A stretch of DNA of 64,000 nt, from positions 1-64,000 of IMG/VR virus record IMGVR_UViG_3300032323_001417; one strand, written 5' to 3'. Positions 46,597 to 55,800 of the stretch are shown piece by piece. The notes beneath the pieces are model-generated. The model saw nothing but the letters and a program-made list of their open reading frames with translations, did not search any database and was not told the DNA's origin. How positions within the stretch are numbered: the stretch's first letter is position 1; each line of letters begins with the position of its first letter. Origin of the DNA: a virus. The position numbers and the translations under genes are program-made.

Positions 46597-47070
46597 ATGC
46601 TTTTTAACTCAGCCTTTGATGATATTTTTTATCCAATGACTGCAGATATCTATCATGCAGTAGAAACTCAATCAGAGTATGGAAATATGACAAGAACTTG
46701 GCAGTTTGATAGAACTGTTAATTGCTCAGCAATAACTGCAACTTCTGGAGAACTAAATGCTGAACTAAAGGTAAAAGATAAGTTCTTTGACTACAACTCT
46801 TCTTTGTTTTTTAGAACAAATGAGGACATTAGAAAAAGCTCTTCTGGAAAGTATTATCCAATAACTGCAACTGCAGTAACAAATATGAGAGATCCAAATG
46901 GGGATCCAGTTTGGATTAATACTGAAAATCTTAAAACAAAAGCTGAGACAGTAAAAACAAAGTATGAAATTAAAACAATTATTCCAAGCTTTGACATGTT
47001 TCACAACATTGGAATGTATAGAGTATTCTTAACCCGTTCAGCAAATCAAAAGTGGGATATACCAGAATGA
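46597..47070 (+). CDS. Head-tail stopper-like protein, 157 aa
   Basis: Starts MLFNSAFDDIFYPMTADIYH and includes VETQSEYGNMTRTWQFDRTV, a phrase typical of head-closure/stopper proteins (T--------Y-------W--D-----C). Third in the connector series after the adaptor. Overlaps the next gene as ATGA. No direct domain match can be claimed. Confidence 0.6.
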   Translation: MLFNSAFDDIFYPMTADIYHAVETQSEYGNMTRTWQFDRTVNCSAITATSGELNAELKVKDKFFDYNSSLFFRTNEDIRKSSSGKYYPITATAVTNMRDPNGDPVWINTENLKTKAETVKTKYEIKTIIPSFDMFHNIGMYRVFLTRSANQKWDIPE

Positions 47071-47756
47071 TAACAGCTAGAATTAAGGGTGATAATGTTA
47101 TAAGAATGCTTAGAAATTCTGTAGAGTACTCAAGTTCTTTTATGACAGAGTTAAAAGGAAATCAAGATATTCTAAATGCAAAAGTTGGTGAAGAATCAGT
47201 TGATGCTTTTTACGATTACCTTGATGGTCTTGCAAGGCTTCATCCAGGAATGCTACACCATGTGTATGAATGGGGGCAAGTTGGAGATCCAATGGGAAGA
47301 CTTTTTGATTTAACAATGTCTCCTAATAAAACGTCTGCAGTAATTACTGCTGAATTCTTAGAATCTGACGTACCATCTCCAACATCTTCAGAACCTTTTT
47401 ATGACAAGGCACAAATTATGGAAGATGGAAGAACTGTAACAATTAATCAAGTTGAGGCAAAAGCACTATTCTTTGAAATAGATGGTGAAGAATTTTTTAG
47501 AAGCGGTCCAATTGTAATTGCAAATCCTGGAGGAGAGGCAACCAGAGGATCTTTCTTACAAGCCTTTGATGAATTCTATGGATCTTACTTTACAGAAGTA
47601 CATTTAAAGGCAATAAGATTTTATAAATATTTTTCAAATCCAAAAGTATTTGAAGCTTACTTTGGTTCTGCTGCTAGGGGTGGGGCTAAATCAAAAGGTA
47701 AAAAAGCTGCACTATCATGGATTATGAACGCACCAGGAGGAAAAAATGGTTTATAG
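47067..47756 (+). CDS. Tail-completion / neck protein, 229 aa
   Basis: Starts at MITARIKGDNVIRML through the ATGA overlap. LARLHPGMLHHVYEWGQVGD (about residues 52-71), LFDLTMSPNKTSAVITAEFL and the basic KSKGKKAALSWIMN tail fit the HK97-gp10-like class that sits between stopper and terminator. Longer than the usual 110-150 residues. Overlaps the next gene by 11 bases. Confidence 0.6.
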   Translation: MITARIKGDNVIRMLRNSVEYSSSFMTELKGNQDILNAKVGEESVDAFYDYLDGLARLHPGMLHHVYEWGQVGDPMGRLFDLTMSPNKTSAVITAEFLESDVPSPTSSEPFYDKAQIMEDGRTVTINQVEAKALFFEIDGEEFFRSGPIVIANPGGEATRGSFLQAFDEFYGSYFTEVHLKAIRFYKYFSNPKVFEAYFGSAARGGAKSKGKKAALSWIMNAPGGKNGL

Positions 47757-48324
47757 ACCAGAAAACATTATTAATCTTTATGTTTGGGAACAGTTTAAAA
47801 CTCACGCCCCTGCATTCTATAACTTGTATGGTCCAACTTCTGGAGGGGCAGACATTATCCCCTTTTTCCCTGCACCAGCAAACAACCTGCCAACTGCTGT
47901 AATTGACAATGACCTACCTTACGTTATGTTTGATAAGTTTAGTAGAATCCGTGGGGGCTATAAATATTTCTACCCTATCAAGACTGACCAAATGAGATAT
48001 ACAATCGTTGGTGGCTCTCTGTACGACATTAACAGGAACCAGCAGGACAGGTATGCAACAACTATAAACCTTACAAGTCTTATTCAAAATATCCTGGATA
48101 GAGAAGATGATGCAGCTCAGGATATTAATGAATTTACCAAGACTTTGCCAGATTATAACAATCCTAATTATCCAGAATTAAACAAATATTACTTCCATTG
48201 TGTTAATGTTTACCAGTCAGGGTTTACAGATACACAACAAGATGTCTCTGATTTTATGGAATATAATCCAACTAGAGACCTTATTATCAAATATGACTAT
48301 CATTCCAAACAGTTTAATGAATGA
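47746..48324 (+). CDS. Tail terminator-like protein, 192 aa
   Basis: Start MVYRPENIINLYVWEQFKTH, with AGGAGG upstream inside the preceding gene. PYVMFDKFSRIRGGYKYFYP, QMRYTIVGGSLYDINRNQQD and IKYDYHSKQFNE suggest a beta-alpha protein of the tail-terminator position (between completion protein and tail tube). Family not certain. Confidence 0.6.
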   Translation: MVYRPENIINLYVWEQFKTHAPAFYNLYGPTSGGADIIPFFPAPANNLPTAVIDNDLPYVMFDKFSRIRGGYKYFYPIKTDQMRYTIVGGSLYDINRNQQDRYATTINLTSLIQNILDREDDAAQDINEFTKTLPDYNNPNYPELNKYYFHCVNVYQSGFTDTQQDVSDFMEYNPTRDLIIKYDYHSKQFNE

Positions 48325-48402
48325 TAAAAACTAGATGTATACTTAACTTAGGAAACGCCAATCTCCCCATAAATTTTAAGACTAAAAAAGAGGTGAAAAA
48401 AT

Positions 48403-49110
48403 ATGGCAACTCGTGGAAATTCCAATCAAATTATCGTTGGTGCAGCCCAACTCTTCGTTTCGCAGCCAAGTCAGGGTTCACTAGAATACAATTCTACTGC
48501 AGATGTTTATGCATTTAACAGTGGTAGTGTTTCTGGATACCCTTCAATCAGTGCCTCTGGAGCTTATGCAGATAAGCTTGAAGCAGATAGCGCAAGATGG
48601 AGAAATGTAGGCTACACAATGAACGGTTTAGAAGTACAGTTCCAACCAGACTTCGGTGAAGTCCAGGTAGATCAGCTTCTTGACGTTGCAAAGCTTTACA
48701 AGCAAGGTATGCAGGTAAGCATGGTAACAGCATTTGCTGAAGGTACACTTGAAAATCTTCTTCTTTCTATTGCAGGAGCAGAAGGTGACTACGATGATAG
48801 CAATGCAACTTTCAACAGTGCAGGTAGACAACTTACTGGAGAAACAGAGCTTAACTTGTCAGCTGGCGAATTAGGTGCAGTTCCTGTGGAACGTGCTCTT
48901 ATCGCCGTTGGTCCAGGTTCTGGTGATCCAGCAGCAACTGGTAATGCAAAGGTAGAGCGTGTTTATGTAGGCAATCGTGTTCTCTCAATTGAGAACGTAA
49001 CTGTTTCTGCAAAGCGTGATACACCTTCTATGTATGAAGTTACATTCCGTTTGCTTCCAGCATCCAATGGTTCCTATGGCAAGATCGTTGATCGTGTCGT
49101 TGGCAACTAA
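48403..49110 (+). CDS. Major tail (tube) protein
   Basis: A 235-residue protein starting MATRGNSNQIIVGAAQLFVS, with WRNVGYTMNGLEVQFQPDFG (about 66-85), EVQVDQLLDVAKLYKQGMQV and MYEVTFRLLPASNGSYGKIV. This is the layout of siphophage tail-tube proteins. C-rich codons and strong AGAGGTGA ribosome-binding site suggest high expression; a strong terminator follows. Position before the tail chaperones supports the call. Confidence 0.8.
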   Translation: MATRGNSNQIIVGAAQLFVSQPSQGSLEYNSTADVYAFNSGSVSGYPSISASGAYADKLEADSARWRNVGYTMNGLEVQFQPDFGEVQVDQLLDVAKLYKQGMQVSMVTAFAEGTLENLLLSIAGAEGDYDDSNATFNSAGRQLTGETELNLSAGELGAVPVERALIAVGPGSGDPAATGNAKVERVYVGNRVLSIENVTVSAKRDTPSMYEVTFRLLPASNGSYGKIVDRVVGN

Positions 49111-49130
49111 AAATTAAATATAGAAACTTT

Positions 49131-49160
49131 GCCCACCCCCTAAAAAGGGTGGGCATTGTT
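49131..49160 (+). terminator. Strong intrinsic terminator after the tail-tube gene
   Basis: GCCCACCC (49,131-49,138) pairs perfectly with GGGTGGGC (49,147-49,154) around 8 bases, followed by ATTGTTTGCTT. The best intrinsic terminator in the window. Confidence 0.88.
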
Positions 49161-49178
49161 TGCTTAATAAGCCCTTTA

Positions 49179-49187
49179 TGATATAAT
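49179..49187 (+). promoter_or_regulatory. Late extended -10 promoter for the tail chaperone operon
   Basis: TGA-TATAAT, 24 bases before the ATG at 49,212; TAGGAGG ribosome-binding site in the leader. Confidence 0.7.
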
Positions 49188-49211
49188 TGAATATAATCTA
49201 TAGGAGGATTA

Positions 49212-49547
49212 ATGGCAACCAGTATTTACGAAGTTGTAGAAGTAGAACTATTAGATGGTTCACAAATTTCTATGAAACCGCTTAAGATTTCTTTATTGAG
49301 AGATTTTATGAAAGAGTTTCAGAAGATATCAGATCCAAAGATTTCAGAAGACAATATTAAGTCAATGGATCTTTTGCTAAACTGTGCTGTTATTGCAATG
49401 AAGCAATACAATGCAGAGTTGGCAACTAAGGAGCAGCTAGAAGACATCATGGATCTTCCAACTGTGTACAAGGTAATTGAAGTAGCTGCAGGGATTCAGT
49501 TAAATGACCCAAACGCACTGGCAGCGGCTCTAGTTGGGACGAACTAG
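49212..49547 (+). CDS. Tail assembly chaperone (short form)
   Basis: A 111-residue mainly helical protein (MATSIYEVVEVELLDGSQIS at the start, VYKVIEVAAGIQLNDPNALA near the end) just before the tape measure, the standard place of the G-type chaperone. A CCCAAAC slippery site lies near its 3' end (49,508) and leads into the 49,508-49,882 frame. TAGGAGG ribosome-binding site. Confidence 0.8.
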   Translation: MATSIYEVVEVELLDGSQISMKPLKISLLRDFMKEFQKISDPKISEDNIKSMDLLLNCAVIAMKQYNAELATKEQLEDIMDLPTVYKVIEVAAGIQLNDPNALAAALVGTN

Positions 49548-49548
49548 A
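49508..49548 (+). promoter_or_regulatory. Programmed -1 frameshift signal
   Basis: CCCAAAC (49,508-49,514) sits in the reading phase C-CCA-AAC, the ideal XXXYYYZ form. The -1 frame opens exactly here (a TGA in that frame ends at 49,507). TCTAGTT (49,529-49,535) pairs with AACTAGA (49,542-49,548) to form a 7-bp downstream hairpin. Confidence 0.8.
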
Positions 49549-49882
49549 TCTAGCTGAGATAGAGTCTAGAGTATTTCTTCTGGGATTCTGGAAGAATTAT
49601 TCTGAAATGGAAGAAAGCATATCTATGCCTGAACTAGTAGCAATACTAGAAGCTAAAAATAAAGAAGATTACGAAAGTAAGAAATTTATGGCAGCACTTC
49701 AGGGAGTGAATCTTGATTCCGATTCGTCTGAAAACAAATGGGAAGAAATGAAGGCTAGAGTGTATAGCGGTGGCGCAACCTCTAACCCAAATGATATCCT
49801 GGCTCTACAAGGAAGTGCCGCACAACGTGCTGGTTTTGGAATTGGAAATGGGCTAGATTATGAGGTGATCTATAGTGGCTGA
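49508..49882 (+). CDS. Tail assembly chaperone frameshift extension (T-type)
   Basis: After slipping, translation reads on from NDP-K as RTGSGSSWDELDLAEIESRV, then LGFWKNYSEMEESISMPELV and on to the stop at 49,882. The fused product (about 223 aa from 49,212) is the GT-type chaperone that binds the tape measure. An ATG at 49,607 inside this frame has no good ribosome-binding site and is unlikely to be used. The end overlaps the tape measure start by 8 bases. Confidence 0.75.
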   Translation, partial: PKRTGSGSSWDELDLAEIESRVFLLGFWKNYSEMEESISMPELVAILEAKNKEDYESKKFMAALQGVNLDSDSSENKWEEMKARVYSGGATSNPNDILALQGSAAQRAGFGIGNGLDYEVIYSG

Positions 49883-52800
49883 AGTAGCCAAGGGTATTAT
49901 TGATATTGAGATCAATACGGGCTCTGCTGCCTCTACACTGCAAGCATTACAATCACAAATTAATGCTTTTAATCTAGCCCTAAACAAAGCTAATGCTACA
50001 CAGGGAAAATTTTCTGCAGAGTATACAAAAAAACTTCAAGATGCAATAAATAAAACTGGTCTTTTTACAGCAGAAACAATAAGACTTCAGACTGCTGCTG
50101 CAACTTTAGATAAAACTTTGTCCAAAGGAAAAACTTCTTTAGGGCAATATTTTAGTGCAAGATTTAATAAAGATGGTGCGATTGCAGCAGAGACAATGGC
50201 TCTTGCATCAGAACGTGCAAGAAGACTTCAAACACAATTTATAGCCACCTCTAGTGCTGCAAATGGATTTCAAGATGCACTAGCAGTTAGACCACTTGCA
50301 GCATTTTCTTCACAAGTGGCGGTTGCAGGACAAAAAGCAGAAATTATGTCTGCAATGTTCAAGCAAGGAACTACTCAATTAATTAACTTTGGTAAGAATG
50401 TCCAATGGGCAGGTCGCCAGCTTATGGTTGGCTTTACAGTTCCACTTACAATTTTTGGTGCAGTAGCTGGAAAAACTTTTATGGAATTGGAAAAGCAAGC
50501 GGTTGCATTTAAAAAAGTATATGGAGATATTTTTACAACTCCAGCAGAATTAAATCAAAATTTAGAGGCAGTAAAAGGTCTTGCTTCTGAATATACTAAA
50601 TATGGTATTGCAGTAAAAGACACAATTGGTCTTGCTGCTCAAGCTGCTGCTGCTGGTAGAAAAAATGCAGATTTAACTGATGCAGTTTCTCAAGCAACAA
50701 GACTTGCAACACTTGGTCAAATGGATCAAAATGCAGCACTTGAAACAACAATATCTTTGCAATCTGCATTTAGATTATCAGGACAAGATCTTGCAGATAC
50801 TATTAACTTTTTAAATATGGTTGAAAACCAAACAGTTGTTTCCTTGCAAGATATTGCTGCTGCTATTCCTCGTGTAGCACCAGTTATCCAAGGTCTTGGT
50901 GGAGACGTAAAGGATCTTACAGTTTTCCTTGCAGCAATGCAAGAAGGTGGAGTTGATGCAGCAGAAGGTGCTAACGCATTAAAGTCTGGTCTTGCATCTT
51001 TGATTAATCCAACAAGACAAGCAACTGAAATGTTGAGTGGAATGGGGATAAATCTTCAGTCAATTATTGAAGCAAATAAGGGAGACCTTATGGCTACTGT
51101 TAGGTCTTTTGCAGAAGCTTTACAGGGTCTTGATCAATTTTCAAGACAACAAGCTCTTGAACAAGTATTTGGAAAATTCCAGTATGCAAAACTTGGAGCA
51201 TTGTTTGACAATATTTCTAGAAAAGGATCTCAGGCTCAACAGGTTATTGCAACAATGGGGTATACTACAGAACAACTTGGTGCAACCGCAGATAAAGAAT
51301 TAAAAACAATTGAAGAATCTTTTGGTGTTCAATTAACAGGTGCAATAGAAAGATTTAAACTAGCAATTGCCCCTATTGGAGAAATTTTTGTTAAAATAGC
51401 TATTCCACTTGTTAATTTTGCCACATCAATTGCAGAAGCTTTTAATGGATTGTCAGATGGTCAAAAGAAGTTTGCTGCTATTGGTGCAGTTATAATTGGT
51501 GTCGTTGTTCCAGCAGTCACAATGCTTACTGGTTTATTCTTAAACCTTGTTGGAACCCTTGCAAAAATGACACAAGGTATAACTTTATTTGGAATGGGAT
51601 TTATAAAGGGTGGTCCTCTAGGTGCAGTTAAAGCACTTACACAAAGTTCAAAATATTTAAGTCTTGCAGAGATGGATGCAGCGATGGCTGCTCAACAACT
51701 TGCTGGTGCTAACCAAGCATTAAATGCAACTTTGGTTGAGCAGGTTGGAAGCTCTAATGCTGCTGCTGCTGCAATTGGAAATTTAACAAAAGCATATTCT
51801 GCAATGATTGCTACTCAAGGTGCTGCAGCAGCAAGATTCCCAGAACACTTTGGTATAGCTGGAGCAGCTGGAACAAGAGCAAAAGTTAGCCAGGTAGCAA
51901 TGAGAGGAGTTCAAAGAAGAAATTCTGGTGGACCAATCTTTATGTCAAATGGCACAACTGTCCCAGGAACTGGAAATACTGATACAGTTCCAGCCATGCT
52001 TACTCCAGGGGAATTTGTAGTAAATAAAGAAGCTACTAAAAATAATCTTGGACTACTTCATAGTATTAATAATAGTAAAAATCCTCAAGGATTAAATGCT
52101 GGTGGAAAAGCAAGAGGTATGCAATACCTTATGGCTGGTCAACTTGTAAGAGGAATGTTTGATAATATACCAGGAGGATTTGCAAGTTTAGGGTCAAAAA
52201 TTTCTAGAAGACTTTCTCCACATGCAAATTTTAAAATAAGATCTTCAAAATCGGGAAGAGTTTCACAAGTAAAAACTTTAGCAGATTCTGTAAATAAAAT
52301 AGCACCAATGTCAAAAGCTCCAGAATTAGCTAGAGCTTTTAAAGGATCTAGATTTTTTGAAGAGCTTGGAATAGTAACTACTATTTTTCCAAGACAATTA
52401 AACAAAAATGCAAGCAGTGGTGGCGGTGGAGCAAAAGTAGAAGATATTGAAGCTTTTATTCGTATTGCAGGTCGTGACTTTCTTGAACCTTTTAGAAAAG
52501 CTTATGTAGATAGTGGTGGTCCAAGGGGTCTTGGTACTTCTGCAATTATAAAAAGAATGAAGTCACAGTTAGCAAAAGAACCAAGAGGAACACTATATAG
52601 CGATGATGATTTAAAAAATTTACTTAATAATTCTATAAAAGATAAAAAAGTATTAGAACATATTGAAAAAATGAGAACAGACCCATCTAATACTGGTCAA
52701 GCAAGAATTTTAGGAATTAAACAAAATGCAGAAGAAAAGGCTAGTAGATTTGGAATTAAGGTTCCACGAACAGAAAATGGAACTTCTTCTACAGATGCTC

Positions 52801-55800
52801 AAAATGCTTTGATTAAAGCCATGGAAGATGATTTATATAAGAGTCTAAAAGAAAAAGTTACAGTAGTTGATACGCTAGAAAGGTATCGTACAAAAGCTGT
52901 TTTTGAAGCTAGGAATTCTAAAGGAGAAACTCTTTTAAGATTCACACCTGGAGATACTTTTTCTACGGGAGCTGGTGCAAGAAGTTATAACAATCCAAAA
53001 TACAGAGGTAATGAACAAAGAAAATCTATATTAAAAAGATTAGAAGCAGCTTTTAATAATAATAGCATTTCTAAAGAACAGTATGATATGTTTAAAACAT
53101 TTGACATGGCTCACTTTAACAAGGGTGGACAAGTTCCAGGTATGCAATATTTTGCTGCTAACAATAAACAAAGAGTAGTTCAAGAAGCATACAAGGCAGC
53201 TTCAGGTATTAGAAGAAGAGTAAGACCTGGAAGAGATCAAAGATTTAGCCAACAGGCTGTATTAAAAGATTATGTTCATGATGCAAATTTTGTAAGACAT
53301 AGCAGAGACCCTGAAGATATGAATACTCTTTTGAGTATGATGAAGCCTCTTACTCAACAAACTAGGGCAACTAGAGGAACTGTTTTAGGATCAACAAATA
53401 ATCCAGAACTACCATATGCACAACAAAAAAGAATTGTTGCTGCAATTAAAGAAGGAAGATATGAAGACCTGTTTGGAATGAGATTAAACTTTAGAGGTCC
53501 AGGATCATATACCACTAGAAGAGAAACAGATTTTTCACCATTTATTGGAGATCTTAGCAATCCAACTTTAAGAGCGTTTTCAGATGGCTTTATGACATTA
53601 AAAGATCAAAAAGAAGAAATTGCTAAACTAAGAAAAATAATGAGATCAGGAAAGTTTAAAAAACTTACTCCTGGAACTGCAGAATATGCAAGAGCACTTG
53701 GAATGACTGGTTTATGGAGTCCTGCTCGTTCTTGGAGACCTGGACCCAATCCTACTATTGGTAGTGACTGGACTGTTGAACAAGTTCTTGCAAATAAATT
53801 AAGAGACTATAATAATCGTAAAAAAGGTTTAAATAAAGCTTTTCCAGATAAAAAAATTCAACAATTATTAATTGATGAAATGGTTGGATCTGGAGCACTA
53901 GCTATTGATGTACCAAAAGCTTTTTACAAGCATCCTAGATTACCTTATAGAGGAGATCATATAGAGAACCTTGTTAAAAAGGAAAATGAAATACTTCTTG
54001 GAGATAGAACATCTCAAATAACTGGGGTAGCAAGTGATTTAAGAACTAGGCTACCATCTTTAATTACTCAATCTTTTAATAGAGGAAATATTGTTCCTGG
54101 AGTAGGAAACACAGATACCGTTCCAGCCATGCTTACCCCTGGAGAATTTGTTGTAAATAAAGAAGCAACAAAAAAGAACTATGACTTGTTAACTGCTATT
54201 AATAATTCTCAAAGATTAAATAAGGGTGGAATGGCTTACAAAGGTTCCAACGAGGCTCCTCCAAGACTGTTGATGAACTCTGGAGGTTTTATTCAATATT
54301 TAAATAAGGGAGAAGAAGTTCAAGGGAGGGACAGGTTTAAAAAACCTTCTGATAGAGGAGCAACGGGTGGCAATTCTATAAATATTGGCAATGGTGGTGG
54401 CGTTGGAAAGGCTAGAGTTGCAGGACAGGCTGGAAGTATTGTTGGCGGTTTTGCAGGATTTGCATTAGCAGAAAAACTTGGTATTGAAGGAATGGCTGGT
54501 CAATTTATCACATCTTTGGCTGCTGGAACTATTGCACAAAAAGCACTTACAGGGTCAATACTTGCAATAACAAAGTCTACAAAATCTGCTAATGCAAAAG
54601 AAGCACTATTTCCAATGCTATCAAAACTTGGTCCAAAAGTATTAGCTCTGTCAGGTCCAGTAATGCTAGCAACTGGAGCTTTTGCAGCAGTTGGATTTAC
54701 TTTATATAGCTTGAACAAAAGTTTGACAAATGCAGAAAAATCTGGTGCAGCACTTTCTGATGCAATGTATGGATCTGCAAAAACAACAAAAGCAATGGCT
54801 GATGCGTTTGGAAGAGAAACTAATGCAGCTGCAGCAAGAAGAAAAGCAGCAGAAAAAGCTGGAGGTCAAGAAATAAGTCAAGAAGCAGTAGCTACTTCTG
54901 GAGAATTTATGAAGAGCGATGCAGCAAAGAAAATTTTAGAAGATATAAAACTTGTTGAAAAGTCTGGAGAAAGTGCGGTTTTAGCATTAAGAAATCAGCT
55001 AGCTTCTTCAATTATTGCAGGAGCCATTACTCCAGAAGAAGCAAAGGCGATTGCTTTAGATATTGGAAAAGAACTTGGAAGCGCAACTCTTGGTATTCAA
55101 GTTTCAGGAGAACTTACTTCTTTAATAGGTCCAAATGGGGAAAAGATATCAAACAACCTTATAGAAATTACAGCAGAAATTACTCCAAAAATTGATTCTG
55201 AAAAAATTAAAAAGGGTGCACAAAGCGCATTTGATTCTTTAAATCCTGGAGAAAAATTTGTTCAATTTTTTAAAGGTGGACAAGAATCTTTTGTTAAAGA
55301 ATTTTCAATAGACCAGATAAGTTCAGCAAATGCTTCAGCACTTGCAAAAGAAGCTGAGGCAAGAGCTTTACTAAATCTTGCATATCAAGAAGGAACTATA
55401 ACACTTAAAGAGTATATTGATCAAGAAGGTAAAATAACTTCTGGTGCAAGCAAAAGATCTTCATTTGTTGATAATGCAAATGCCAAAGCTTTAGGGTTTA
55501 CATCTACTGAAGCAATGCAATCTAAGCTACAAGAGCAATTAGCTAATTTAAATGTTGATACTACTGGAATGACAATAGGTGAAGCAAGTAGGGAAGTGGC
55601 ACTTGGAGCATCTAGGGCAAGAGAAGACGATCAAGGAAAGGCAGCCTACGAAGCAATTATAACAAGGTCTAAAGACACTCTTAAGCAAACATTTGTTGAT
55701 TCTGGAATGGACGCAGACATTGCTAAAACAATGACAGATAGCATGGAACAGGGTGTTGCTCAAATTGATCCAGGTATTTTTGACAAGTTTTTATCAGGAC

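Noticed and set aside
48321-48518. A 65-codon frame starting at an ATGA overlap after the tail terminator gene
   Set aside because: It runs 116 bases into the tail-tube gene in another frame, and the tail-tube gene has a clear ribosome-binding site and family layout. The upstream 78 bases are better read as leader.
49607-49882. Independent gene starting at the ATG at 49,607
   Set aside because: No ribosome-binding site; the frame is open back to the CCCAAAC site and reads as the usual chaperone extension, so a frameshift product is much more likely.
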